NCBI GenBank assembly: GCA_035571835.1
Contig: DATNBU010000028.1
Location: forward strand, 1 to 64,000
Source: Candidatus Limnocylindrales bacterium
GTDB taxonomy: Bacteria > Desulfobacterota > Binatia > UBA1149 > CAITLU01
Direction of reading: 5' to 3'
Length of the DNA: 64,000 nt
Part shown: positions 53,340 to 62,870 of the stretch, in pieces
Layout: every line of letters starts with the position of its first letter
How positions within the stretch are numbered: position 1 is the stretch's first letter
Translations under genes and position numbers: made by a program
Notes under the pieces: model-generated
What the model was told of the DNA's origin: nothing
What the model saw: only the letters and a program-made list of their open reading frames with translations
Databases searched by the model: none

Positions 53340-55940
53340 TTACTGGATGTTTCGCACACGCACGTATCGCGGGTGATAAACATCTGAATCGTTGATGTAG
53401 GGAATGTGAGGAACGTTCGGGTCCTTTGCCGGCTCGTTCACGCTGTAGCTGATCAATGACTCGCCGCTCGGAGCCAACTCGGGATGATTGGTGGCGGTAT
53501 ACCACCAGACCCCGCCGTCGAACCAGTCGACGTTGTTCTCGGGAGGACTGTAGAGCGTCGTCCACGTGGTGAACGGTCCCCATGGGTTGGCGGCAGTCGA
53601 GATCTGCACGCTGCCGATGGTGTTCTTCATCGTGGTCATCTGGAACCCGCCGGAAACCTGGTTCACGCTCGCCGTCAGACCGAAATCGCACCCGGTGACC
53701 GCATCGCATCCCGTGATCGGTGCGGCGTTCGTCACGCCCGCGACCCAGTTCGTGCCGTCATAGAAACGCCATTGCGACGGACTGGTGAGGTAGCGCGAGG
53801 CTACACGGGCGACGAGCCCGTACCGACATTCGCCGAATGGGCAGGTAGACTCGTGCGTCGCCTTTACGCCGTAGATGTAGAGAAAGTCGTACCCGTCGAG
53901 CTCGTCCTCGGCCATGTAGACCTCGTGTGCAAAGCTGTACTCGACGTTTGCGGCTTCATCGACGTAGTAAGCCGCAGTGTCGTACTGGGCTACGGTTGAC
54001 CAGTTGATCCCGGACCCCGAGGTCCCGCCGGCGTCGACCGAGATGACCGATCCCCCGCGTTGCACGAGCGTTCCCACCGTGGCCGGCGGACCGACAGTGC
54101 CGCCGACGAACTGGAACCGTTGGCCGAAGAAGTAAATTCTCGGCGGGCTGAATGGTTGACCTTGCTGCGTGTTGTTCAGGTAGACGCCTCCCATCAGCCA
54201 GTAAAACTGCGGTGTGGGTTGGCACGCGTTCAGGCATGGTGCGGTATTTGCCGGGGCACATGCGGCGACACACTGATCGAGCGCCTCATTACAAGCACTC
54301 GACGTGCCGCATGCGGCGGGAAACAGGCTCGGCGTCGGAATCACCGAGTGGCTCACGTCAAATGCCATGTTGGCTACGGAGGGATTGAGCGTAGCCGTAC
54401 CGCTCCAGACCGCATTCGAGTTGTTGATGAAACCGGAGCCACCGCGATTGTAGCTCGTCGCGTTCCATGTGTCGTTGAAGGTATCGGAGTACGTGAACAG
54501 CGAACGACTCTGACCTGTCGACAACAGATGGTACGGAATCGAATAGCCACCGTCTGCTCCTCCCCATCCCGCAGTCGTAGAGCTGCGTTGACCTGTCATA
54601 CCGGTCCATCGCGGACTGGGCTCAGCGACCGTTCCCGGGCCCGCATAAAAACGGACCTGGCCGAGCCCATAGTATGGCTGCGTGTCGCCGTACGCACCGC
54701 CCCAATTGCCGTTTCCCAGTCCGACGTTCGGCACGATCTTGACGTATCGGACAGGCGTGTTGTTGAAGTCGATGGCGCTTGTGTATCCCTGACCGGAGGT
54801 GCTGCTCGCGGCGGCGAAGGTCCATGTCTTGTCGGGGTTCGGACCGTCGAGCCGGTGCCAGTCGAACGTGTTTTTGGTAACTGAATACCAGATCGAAGCA
54901 TTCTTGATGCCGCGACCCCACAGCGGAAGGTAGTAATATACGTTGAAGTTCCAGACGTAGAGCTTACTTAGCGGGTACGTGCCGCCCAGGTCGTAGAGAA
55001 GAAACGGTGCAGGATCGTTCAGCGCGCTATACCAGCCGCCGGCCGTATCTGTCGTTGCCGACGTCGCATACGTACCGGAGCCTGAATCGGACATGCCGAA
55101 GTTGTTCGTGGTCGCGTCGGCCGGGTAATACCCTGCGCTGCTGCTCTCCAGTGCTTTCGCGGCGATAAAATCGCCGGCAGCGTTGACGCTCGAAGCGTAC
55201 CTGTAGACTCGCAGCTCGCTCAAGCCGTAGTAGATCGAAGATCCGTCGCCGCTCGCACCGCCCCAGTTCGACCTCAGCCAGATGCGTACATATCTGCCGG
55301 CACCGCCCTTGAAATCGATTGGATCGTCCGTGCCTTGCTGATTCGTTGCTGCAAAATTTGCAGACGTCCCCGGCGCCTTGGCGAGTTGGAAAAGGCCTCC
55401 ATACCCGTACCCGCCGTCCAGCCATGTAAAGTTCACCCCGTCATTCGAGTAACCGATATAGCATAAGCGTACTCCGCGGCCGGCCCACGAAACGCCGCTT
55501 TGGAATTTGTTGAAGTTCCACACGAGCATCTTGCCAAGCGGATAACTCGCACCGAGATCGATCTGTACGTACTTGTAGCTTGTATCGGAGCTGGTGTACG
55601 CAGGAGACATCCACATATTCGCGTAGAGCGAGTCGTGCGTGTCTTGCGGGTAGGCAGTTCCGCTCATCCCGGAATTGTCGAACAACTTGTCTGTCGAGGA
55701 ATCGGGTGCTGTCGCATTTGCTGCCACTGCTGTTGTCGTTGGCGGCTGCCAGTACTGGTTGCCCTTTCCCGAGAGTAACCAGTCGTACTCGACGGACGCT
55801 TGCGCCTGATCGATGGCTGCAAAGACCAGCAAGGCAACAGCGAGCAACCAAAGTCGGAAGAGCAGACGGGTGCTCGGGAGAAAAGGGATCTGCGAAAGAG
55901 AGCCGTCAGCAGTTGTATCGGGTAGGTTCTTCAAGCGCAT
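53340..55940 (-). CDS. Large secreted protein with two discoidin-like domains and a C-terminal propeller-like domain
   Basis: This 866-residue protein has AAGGAG before the ATG and an N-terminal hydrophobic signal (LFRLWLLAVALLVFAAIDQA). Two F5/8-type C (discoidin/CBM32-like) units cover about 50-250 and 260-435 (VQIDLGASYPLGKMLVWNFN; LLYDLGGTYPLSKLYVWNFN; both followed by GRG and WGGA.GD). These usually bind carbohydrates. The rest, from about 445, has FTYSDTFNDTWNATSYNRGG, FYWLMGGVYL, DGYDFLYIYGVKA and WGPFTTWTTLY. It resembles DUF4185/DUF5005-type five-bladed propellers related to glycoside hydrolases. Asn, Tyr and Thr codons are far commoner than in neighbouring genes, which hints at horizontal transfer. 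Confidence 0.82.
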   Translation of the reverse strand: MRLKNLPDTTADGSLSQIPFLPSTRLLFRLWLLAVALLVFAAIDQAQASVEYDWLLSGKGNQYWQPPTTTAVAANATAPDSSTDKLFDNSGMSGTAYPQDTHDSLYANMWMSPAYTSSDTSYKYVQIDLGASYPLGKMLVWNFNKFQSGVSWAGRGVRLCYIGYSNDGVNFTWLDGGYGYGGLFQLAKAPGTSANFAATNQQGTDDPIDFKGGAGRYVRIWLRSNWGGASGDGSSIYYGLSELRVYRYASSVNAAGDFIAAKALESSSAGYYPADATTNNFGMSDSGSGTYATSATTDTAGGWYSALNDPAPFLLYDLGGTYPLSKLYVWNFNVYYYLPLWGRGIKNASIWYSVTKNTFDWHRLDGPNPDKTWTFAAASSTSGQGYTSAIDFNNTPVRYVKIVPNVGLGNGNWGGAYGDTQPYYGLGQVRFYAGPGTVAEPSPRWTGMTGQRSSTTAGWGGADGGYSIPYHLLSTGQSRSLFTYSDTFNDTWNATSYNRGGSGFINNSNAVWSGTATLNPSVANMAFDVSHSVIPTPSLFPAACGTSSACNEALDQCVAACAPANTAPCLNACQPTPQFYWLMGGVYLNNTQQGQPFSPPRIYFFGQRFQFVGGTVGPPATVGTLVQRGGSVISVDAGGTSGSGINWSTVAQYDTAAYYVDEAANVEYSFAHEVYMAEDELDGYDFLYIYGVKATHESTCPFGECRYGLVARVASRYLTSPSQWRFYDGTNWVAGVTNAAPITGCDAVTGCDFGLTASVNQVSGGFQMTTMKNTIGSVQISTAANPWGPFTTWTTLYSPPENNVDWFDGGVWWYTATNHPELAPSGESLISYSVNEPAKDPNVPHIPYINDSDVYHPRYVRVRNIQ

Positions 55941-56266
55941 CGTTTCTCCTTGTTTGGACCAGGAGCGCAGTCGGCCAAACAGCTTTGTCAGCGGGGGTTC
56001 ATCTCCCGCTGAGCGACGACTGATACACGCACTGGCACAGCTATGGCGAACCGAAGCGAGCGAGGTGTGCGATTTATCACGTCACCCGAGCGGGCTGCCT
56101 CACAGTTTCTGTTTCTGACAATCGTTCAGTAGCGCCGTTGACGCGAGCCGTTCAGTTGCGACGCATGAAGCATTGAAACAGTGAATCCGCGGTTTTTACC
56201 TCCGAGGTAATCGATTCTCGTCCCGATTTGTCCGACTCTCGCCTCACGGCGAAGGAGGCCGGACGC
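55941..56266. other. Divergent intergenic region of 326 bp
   Basis: Promoter region for the discoidin protein (minus) and the SDR gene (plus). It has a hairpin CAGCGGG/CCCGCTG (55989-56011). No gene is supported. Confidence 0.4.
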
Positions 56267-57031
56267 ATGGGAGACGACAGACTCGCAGGCCGACTCAATG
56301 GAAAGGCGGCGATCGTCACCGGCGGTTCGCGCGGCATAGGTCGCGCGATTGCGCTGCGGCTGGCGGCCGACGGCGCGGCGGTAGCCGTGAACTACGCTCA
56401 CGCAGAGGCTCCGGCGCGCGAAGTCGCGCAGGCGATCGAGGAGCGCGGCGGCCAGGCCGCCGTCATCCAGGCCGACATGGGCAGCGTGGAACAAGTCCGG
56501 CGCCTGTTCCGCGAGGCCACGGCGCGCTTCGGGCGGATCGACATCGTCGTCAACAACGCGGCGACGGCGATGCAGAAATCCATCGTCGAGACCAGCGAGG
56601 AAGACTTCGAGCGGGTCTTCGGCGTCAACACGCGTGGGCCGTATTTCGCCATGCAGGAAGCTGCTCGCGTGCTTCCCGACCACGGTCGCATCGTCAACAT
56701 CTCGAGCGGCGCAACCACCGTCGGCTTTGCCGGCCAGAGCGTTTACTGCGCGAGCAAGGCGGCGCTCGAGCAGCTCACGCTGGTCTGTGCGAATGAGCTC
56801 GCCTCGCGGCAGATCACGGTTAACGCGGTGCTCGTCGGTCCCACCGAGACCGAGATGTTCGGCAATCTCGAGCGCACGAATCCGGCGTTTCGCACGATGA
56901 TCGTCTCCCGCACGCCGATGGGACGCATCGCCGATCCGGCCGACATCGCCGACGTCGTCGCGTTTCTCGCGAGCGACGACGCGCGCTGGATCACCGGGCA
57001 GAGTATTCGCGTCGACGGCGGCGCGAGGTAG
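56267..57031 (+). CDS. SDR-family NAD(P)-dependent oxidoreductase
   Basis: The ATG at 56267, behind GAAGGAGG, gives 254 residues, the classical SDR length. The cofactor motif TGGSRGIGRAIALRLAADGA, the NNAA motif (IVVNNAATA), the catalytic Ser (IVNISSG) and YCASK (Tyr and Lys of the active site) are all present. The C-terminal ITGQSIRVDGGAR is typical of FabG-like ketoacyl or sugar reductases. The substrate cannot be assigned. It is a single gene convergent with the Cys-repeat protein 11 bp away. Confidence 0.93.
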   Translation: MGDDRLAGRLNGKAAIVTGGSRGIGRAIALRLAADGAAVAVNYAHAEAPAREVAQAIEERGGQAAVIQADMGSVEQVRRLFREATARFGRIDIVVNNAATAMQKSIVETSEEDFERVFGVNTRGPYFAMQEAARVLPDHGRIVNISSGATTVGFAGQSVYCASKAALEQLTLVCANELASRQITVNAVLVGPTETEMFGNLERTNPAFRTMIVSRTPMGRIADPADIADVVAFLASDDARWITGQSIRVDGGAR

Positions 57032-57042
57032 TCGTCAGCCGA

Positions 57043-58170
57043 TCACGGCACGCAAGTCCCGCTCGAACAGTTCGGCGTGCCGCCGCCGCAGACAACTCCG
57101 CAAAGACCGCAGTTGCTCGGGTTGTTGCTCGTAATGGTCTCGCAGCCGTCGGCAGGATTCCCGTTGCAATTGGCAAAGCCGCTGTTGCAACCGGTAATCG
57201 TGCAGCTGCCGGACGAGCAGCCAGCTGTGCCGTTCGCTGCCGCACAGGTTAATCCGCACCCGCCGCAGTTGTTGGTGTCGCTGCTCGTGCCGACCTCGCA
57301 GCCGTCCCCGGGAATACCGTTGCAGTTGGCAAAGCCGCTGTTGCAGCCGGAAATCGTGCAGGTGCCGGACGTGCAGCCGGGAGTGCCGTTCGGTGCCGCG
57401 CAAGTGGTCCCACATCCGCCGCAATTGTTCGGGTCACTGGTTGTCGCGGCCTCGCAGCCGTCGACGACAGAATTGTTGCAATCGGTGAACCCGGCGCTGC
57501 AGGAACCAATTGTGCAGGTGCTGGACGTACAGCCGGCAGTACCGTTTGCGGCCGTGCAGATGGTGCCGCAGCTGCCGCAATTGGCGGGGTTGCTGTCGAG
57601 GGTTACCTCGCAGCCATCGGCAACGAGGCCGTTACAGTTGCCGTAGCCGGGATTGCAGGAGCCGACCACACAGGTTCCCGCGGAGCAGACCGCCTGACCG
57701 TTGGTCACCGGGTCGCAATCGCCATCCGTCGTGCAGGAGCCCGGAAGCGTCGTGGTCGTAGTCGACGGTACAGGAACGGGGGCGCACAGATAGCTCGACC
57801 CGTTCACGGTGACGCTGCGGCTTCCGAACTGGTCCTCGACCACCACGGTCGGCGTGATCTTCGGACATTTGACCTTGTAGCAAAGAGATTTCTGCACAGC
57901 GGGCCCGGGGTCGGCGCCCGGAGGTACAGGCGAGACGTTGGTCTTTTCGACATCGATGCAAAGGAGCTTGGCCGGAACCTTTACCTGGCACCCCGTGGCC
58001 GATGGGAACGCGTTATCGCCGGGAATCAGGTCGACCGAGTACGTCGCTTTCGTTTGCGGGTCCTTGATCTTGAAACACTGCTGGTGGTCGGCAATTCCGG
58101 CGGCTCGAGCCTGTCCGGCCGTGAGGAGGAGAAGCAGGGCGAAGATACGAGCGGTCCTTGGTGACGACAT
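57043..58170 (-). CDS. Secreted Cys-rich protein with four 51-residue repeats
   Basis: The ATG at 58170 is chosen for its signal peptide (ARIFALLLLLTAGQARA) and AGAGG upstream; the product is 375 residues. Residues about 25-135 (HQQCFKIKDPQ, LCIDVEKTNV, LCYKVKCPK, VVEDQFGSRSVTVNGSSYLC) look like the VxDQFG-type domain (DUF7450-like, tentative). After a short Thr linker there are about four tandem repeats of the form CxSGFANCNGxxxDGCExxxxSDxNNCGGCGxxC, common in myxobacteria-like secreted proteins. It is probably extracellular and disulfide-rich. Function unknown. Confidence 0.85.
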   Translation of the reverse strand: MSSPRTARIFALLLLLTAGQARAAGIADHQQCFKIKDPQTKATYSVDLIPGDNAFPSATGCQVKVPAKLLCIDVEKTNVSPVPPGADPGPAVQKSLCYKVKCPKITPTVVVEDQFGSRSVTVNGSSYLCAPVPVPSTTTTTLPGSCTTDGDCDPVTNGQAVCSAGTCVVGSCNPGYGNCNGLVADGCEVTLDSNPANCGSCGTICTAANGTAGCTSSTCTIGSCSAGFTDCNNSVVDGCEAATTSDPNNCGGCGTTCAAPNGTPGCTSGTCTISGCNSGFANCNGIPGDGCEVGTSSDTNNCGGCGLTCAAANGTAGCSSGSCTITGCNSGFANCNGNPADGCETITSNNPSNCGLCGVVCGGGTPNCSSGTCVP

Positions 58171-58415
58171 TCGAGGAACCTCTTTGCTGAGCGCAATGAC
58201 TTGTCGGACTGCTCTCACTGTTGACTGCGGTTTACAATCCCGACGTGGCCGACGGTCACCGCGCGGACCAGCGACAGCAATCGCATGAGAACTGCTCGCG
58301 AACCTTGTCTTGGTGCAGTCGGACCGGCAATTAGGGCCGGCTGCGGCGCCGGGGGTGCGACGGGTGTCGTCAATCACACCCGGTCGCCAGTTTGCGGCGG
58401 GCCTGGGAGGGACTG

Positions 58416-60893
58416 ATGAACTACGATGGAACTCGGAACGGACAGCGCTCGACGTCGTTCGCGGCGCCAAGTCGCGTTTCCGGCCGTTGCGCGTGGCTCT
58501 TCGTGCTCACGCTTGCGCAGATTCCGGCGCCCGCGCTTGCAGCACCGTGCCTTAACGAAGCAGCTTCAAAATCTTTTGCGTGCTCGGGCACGGACATTAC
58601 GGCCAAGTCGATTACCGTCCAGTCGCTCCGACAAGGATGCGCCCTGCCCGGCGACTCGTTCCGCTTTGACGGAGAAGTGAACGTCATGGCTCCGAGTCAT
58701 CGCGAATACGATGTAGCCTTCTACTTCGGGCCCGATCCCCTCGCATCTACGAGAGGCGATTGCACGATCTTCACCGTGCCGCCCGACCTTTCGTCTTTTG
58801 ACGGCGATCAATGCGGAGACATCGACAAGAACGTAGAGCTCCAGGTTCCCGTAACCAACCTTTCCGCCGGGTGCGTCGATGCCGATGGGGACGGATTTTT
58901 CGAGGTGAACCTCTGTACGAGCTGGGACAATACGTCGACAGACGTCTGCTCTGGCACCTCGAATGCCTTTCCCAGTGCCAACTCGCGGTGCAACTGCTCG
59001 ATCAACCCGACTGCAGACATAAAGGTCAAAATTACGTCTGCCGGCCTCACGTCGGGCGATGAATTCGCGCGCGCCGTATCTGCCACGCCCGGCGAACCCG
59101 ACGCCGACGATTTCACGGGTGACCACGGATATCTCGTCGTCGGAGCACCGGCGCTCAAGAATGCGGGCACGGGCAAGGTTCATATCCTCAATCGAGACCT
59201 CCGTCTCGGATACGTGGAAGTGCTTGCCATTGTCGACCCGGACGCCAGCGGTCCATCGACCGGGTTCGGCAGTGCGGTCGATGCGGACGGCGAAACGATC
59301 GTAGTCGGCGCGCCGCTGGATCACTCGTCGAGCCACGACGGCAGCGCGTCGGTCTACGTGCGCGACAACGGGGTCTGGAGCTTCCAGGCGAAGCTCGTCG
59401 ATACGAGCGGTGACTGCACACTGTTCGGAACGGACGTGGCGATCAGCGGAGACACGATCGTCGTCGGTGCGCCCGGCGGCGACTGTGCGGTCGTCTATCA
59501 GCGCTCGAGCTCGACATGGATGCAGACGGCGAAGCTCATCGCGCCAACCGGTGGCACACGCTTCGGACAGGCCGTCGACGTTTCGGGTCTGTCGATTCTT
59601 GTCGGCGCTCCGGGGGCCGTGGCTGGTACGAGTGGCTGCGCCGCTGGAGGCGCGGTCTACGCATACCGGCAGGACGGCGCGCCGTGGCAGCTCGACAGCA
59701 TCGTCACGGACCCGTCCGGCACCGGCAGCTGCTTCGGAATCGCGGTGGCAATCGACGGGACGACAGCAGCCATCGGCGCACCGCGCGACGATTCCGGCGC
59801 GCCCGGCGGCGGAAGCGTCTCGATCATCGAGCGCGGCGCGGACGACTGGACAATCACGGGGCAGGTGCTGGCGTCTCCCGATCCGTCAGCGGTGCTCGGC
59901 TTCGGTACTTCGCTGGATATGCGCGGCGACTCCCTGCTCGTCGGTGCTCCAGGGTACAAGGCTCACCTCTTCGAGCGCGGCAGCGCCGCGGCGCCGCTTC
60001 GCACCCTCAGCAAGTACGTCTTCACAAGCGACTATCCACCGCCGACTTCGGACGATCCGGGTGACACGGACGACTACGGCATCTCGGTCACGCTGGCGCG
60101 AGACAAGACGATCTTCGGAATGCCGAGCGCCAACTCCGACAGCGGCGCGGTGATACCTGGCGCCGCGCCGGAGCCGGCGGTCAACGTGTGCGGCGACGGA
60201 AATCTGCTCGGCTCCGAGGAGTGCGACGACGGAAACACCGTCAGCGGCGACCACTGCGACGCCAGCTGTCGCATCGAGAGCTGCGGCAACGGGCGCGTGG
60301 AGGGGCTCGAGCAGTGCGATGTCGCCCAGCCCTGCTGCTCGGCGGCCTGCACGCTGCTTGCCGCGTCGTCGCCGTGTCGCGCGGCGGCCGGCGTCTGCGA
60401 CGCCGTGGAGAAATGCACCGGTTCGAGCGCCGCGTGTCCCGCCGATGGATTCAAGTCGGCACAGGCGGGCTGCACGAACGACAGCAACGTCTGCACCAAC
60501 GATCATTGCGACGGGGCGGGTGCCTGCATCCATGCGAACAACACCAGCGCGTGCGATGACGGCGACGCATGTACCAGCAACGACGTCTGCGCGGCGGGTC
60601 TATGCACGGGTACCGCAATTCCGGGATGCGGCGAGACGACAACGACGACCAGCACGACCACGTCGAGCAGCACGACGACCATCACTCTGCCGGATCCGCA
60701 GTGCGGCGATGCCAACGGCGACGCCAGCGTGACGGCGTCGGATGCGCTCCAGATCCTGAAGAGCGCGGTCGGAGTCGGAAGCTGCCCGCTGAATCGCTGC
60801 GACGTGAACGCCGATCACAAGATCAGCGCCATTGACGCGCTGCTGGTCCTCAAGACCGCGGTCGGAGCACAGGTCGACATGCACTGCGCGTAG
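58416..60893 (+). CDS. Secreted FG-GAP-like propeller protein with DUF4215, Cys-rich and dockerin-like modules
   Basis: The start is the ATG at 58416, behind GGGAGGGACTG; the product is 825 residues with a signal peptide ending ALA-APC. Residues about 205-600 contain six or seven FG-GAP-like units (GDHGYLVVGAPALKNAGTGK, GETIVVGAPLD, ISGDTIVVGAPGG, FGQAVDV) that form an integrin-like propeller. A DUF4215 motif (CGDGNLLGSEECDDGNTVSG) and disintegrin-like Cys clusters follow, then a Thr/Ser linker, and the C-terminus is a full dockerin-like pair (CGDANGDASVTASDALQILK; CDVNADHKISAIDALLVL). It is extracellular by inference. The module at the end is the same as on the decaheme cytochrome. Confidence 0.86.
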   Translation: MNYDGTRNGQRSTSFAAPSRVSGRCAWLFVLTLAQIPAPALAAPCLNEAASKSFACSGTDITAKSITVQSLRQGCALPGDSFRFDGEVNVMAPSHREYDVAFYFGPDPLASTRGDCTIFTVPPDLSSFDGDQCGDIDKNVELQVPVTNLSAGCVDADGDGFFEVNLCTSWDNTSTDVCSGTSNAFPSANSRCNCSINPTADIKVKITSAGLTSGDEFARAVSATPGEPDADDFTGDHGYLVVGAPALKNAGTGKVHILNRDLRLGYVEVLAIVDPDASGPSTGFGSAVDADGETIVVGAPLDHSSSHDGSASVYVRDNGVWSFQAKLVDTSGDCTLFGTDVAISGDTIVVGAPGGDCAVVYQRSSSTWMQTAKLIAPTGGTRFGQAVDVSGLSILVGAPGAVAGTSGCAAGGAVYAYRQDGAPWQLDSIVTDPSGTGSCFGIAVAIDGTTAAIGAPRDDSGAPGGGSVSIIERGADDWTITGQVLASPDPSAVLGFGTSLDMRGDSLLVGAPGYKAHLFERGSAAAPLRTLSKYVFTSDYPPPTSDDPGDTDDYGISVTLARDKTIFGMPSANSDSGAVIPGAAPEPAVNVCGDGNLLGSEECDDGNTVSGDHCDASCRIESCGNGRVEGLEQCDVAQPCCSAACTLLAASSPCRAAAGVCDAVEKCTGSSAACPADGFKSAQAGCTNDSNVCTNDHCDGAGACIHANNTSACDDGDACTSNDVCAAGLCTGTAIPGCGETTTTTSTTTSSSTTTITLPDPQCGDANGDASVTASDALQILKSAVGVGSCPLNRCDVNADHKISAIDALLVLKTAVGAQVDMHCA

Positions 60894-60973
60894 TCCGTCG
60901 GGATGGCAACACCGCAGCGCAGCGAATCAGAAGGCTCCCTGTAGCCGGGCCGTTGCCGTTGCCGTAGCGGTCC

Positions 60974-62746
60974 TCAGTCGGACCGCGATTGGAACGATAC
61001 CGGATCGTTGGTGCTCGCCTGATCGTGAATGCCCTCCCAGCATGCGCTCGTTGCGAGGTTCGCGAGCTGGATCCGGACAGGTGCATCCGTGTTCAGCGGC
61101 AGCGCGGGAAGTGCGACAGCCGGACCGCCTGCGACGACACGAACGTATGCCTCGCCGTCTGCTCCGCTTCGAATGGTGAGCTTCCTGATCGAGCCGTTCG
61201 CGAGATTGGAATCGCGCATCTCCGCTTTGCCGCCACCGAGCGTCCAGCACGGATGATCTCCGCACGTCACGCCGGCGCGCGCGTTCCATTCTCCGACCAG
61301 TCCGGCCGATGAATCGACCTCTTCGTAGAGGCACAGGACGTAGTCGTCGGTCGTCGTCGGGGTGCCGATGTCGAGATCACTCGTTGCTTCAACCGAACGA
61401 AGACGCCAGCTCAGGCGGTCGGCTCCTCCGAATGCATCCTTCATCGATAGCGACGACCCTTCGGCCTCCGTCGATCGCAGGCAATCTTCGCGTGCGACGG
61501 TCGGGCACTCGCGGTCTGCGCCGGCAAATGCGATTCGGAACAAGCTGTCGCCGTTCGTGAGCGTCTCGGCGGAGGTCCACGCTGCGATCGTTCGACCTGT
61601 CGGACTGGTCGCAATCGTCGCGCCGAAGTCGTCCATGAGACCATCCCTGCGCGCGCTCGTCGTCAGCGCCGCCGGGGACGACCACGAAACGCCGCCGTCA
61701 CGCGAGTAGCTGGTCAGAAGATCGGAATCGACCACACCGATGGAATGGACCAGGCCGTCGCTCGACTCCCACACCACCTGCCATTCACCGTTCGGTGCGG
61801 CAATGACATTCGGCCCCGCGTGGTAGCCCACGTAGAAGGGCTTGAAGTACGGATGAAGAACGGTGCCCGGTGACCACGTTGCGCCATTGTCGGTCGAGTG
61901 CGACGACGCGACGAAATACGCATCGGGATAGTCCTGGTACGTCCAAACCGTCACCCAGTTGCCTGCTCCGTCGGTTGCGACATCCGTCGAGCCGTAGCGC
62001 GCGTTCGCAACCGGATTGAGACTGAGCGGAGCGCTCCACGTTGCACCGTTGTCCGTGCTGCGCACGACCTCCGCATTGCCGTAGCCCGAGCTTACGACCC
62101 AGACACCGCTTCCGTCGGTTGCCAGGTGCGGAAACGTGTCGTAGCGGGAGTCGGTTGCAGCATCGGAATGAAGCGGTGCAGCGCTCGACCACGTGTCGCC
62201 GCCGTCGGTGGAACGCGAGAACAGGATGTCACCATCCTGGCCGATCGTGTTTCCAAGAGCGGACTCGGTCCTCCAGACGACGATCCACGTTCCGGCACGA
62301 TCCGTTGCGATGCGTGGGAAGGTGTTCCCGCCGTCGAAAGAGGCGAAGATGTCCTGTGGCGCGCTCCATGTGGCGGCGTTGTCTGTCGACGTCATGACGA
62401 CGACGTAGGACTGGCTCCTGATGTCAGCGACGATCCACTTGCCCGAGCCGTCGGTGGCTATCGATGCGCCAGAGTTCGAGTCCATCAGCTTCTGGCGGTG
62501 ACTCCAGGTCTGTCCGTCATCGAGCGATCGCGAGATTTCGGTGGCGAATCCCGGGTCGGCCGTCGTATTCCAGACCGTAACCCACGTTGCGTTCCCGTCG
62601 GTCGCGATCTGCGGCGAGTACTCGTACGCCGGCCCCTGCGGGCCAAGCGCCTTCGACTGACCGAAATCCGTCCCGGCACGAGCCGAGCCGGGCGTAAAGG
62701 ACGCTGCGAGCAAGACGATTGCGCAGAGGGCAGCCGGGTTCCGCAT
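60974..62746 (-). CDS. Secreted BNR/Asp-box repeat protein with C-terminal 'KWKW' domain (paralogue)
   Basis: The ATG at 62746 (CAGGAGAATCC upstream) gives 590 residues and a signal peptide (ALCAIVLLAASFTPGSARA). Six Asp boxes (SRSLDDGQTWSHR, SHSTDNGATWSPG and others) with alternating ATDGSGxWVV segments indicate a six-bladed sialidase-like propeller. Residues about 430-590 are the shared domain (LSWRLRS, IGTPTTTDDYVLCLYE, PCWT, CWEGI). It is a full-length paralogue of the protein at 20521-22206. A short hairpin (GCGGTCC/GGACCGC, 60966-60985) overlaps its last codons. Catalytic sialidase residues are not evident. Confidence 0.87.
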   Translation of the reverse strand: MRNPAALCAIVLLAASFTPGSARAGTDFGQSKALGPQGPAYEYSPQIATDGNATWVTVWNTTADPGFATEISRSLDDGQTWSHRQKLMDSNSGASIATDGSGKWIVADIRSQSYVVVMTSTDNAATWSAPQDIFASFDGGNTFPRIATDRAGTWIVVWRTESALGNTIGQDGDILFSRSTDGGDTWSSAAPLHSDAATDSRYDTFPHLATDGSGVWVVSSGYGNAEVVRSTDNGATWSAPLSLNPVANARYGSTDVATDGAGNWVTVWTYQDYPDAYFVASSHSTDNGATWSPGTVLHPYFKPFYVGYHAGPNVIAAPNGEWQVVWESSDGLVHSIGVVDSDLLTSYSRDGGVSWSSPAALTTSARRDGLMDDFGATIATSPTGRTIAAWTSAETLTNGDSLFRIAFAGADRECPTVAREDCLRSTEAEGSSLSMKDAFGGADRLSWRLRSVEATSDLDIGTPTTTDDYVLCLYEEVDSSAGLVGEWNARAGVTCGDHPCWTLGGGKAEMRDSNLANGSIRKLTIRSGADGEAYVRVVAGGPAVALPALPLNTDAPVRIQLANLATSACWEGIHDQASTNDPVSFQSRSD

Positions 62747-62870
62747 GGATTCTCCTGTTGACGGCGGGCCGATCCGCCCGGCGCGATGGCGGGGTTGATA
62801 CCATCCTTTACGACGACAAGTCGAGATGCGTTCGCGGGGCGTGTTCCAGCCTGCGGCAAGAACAGAAGCG

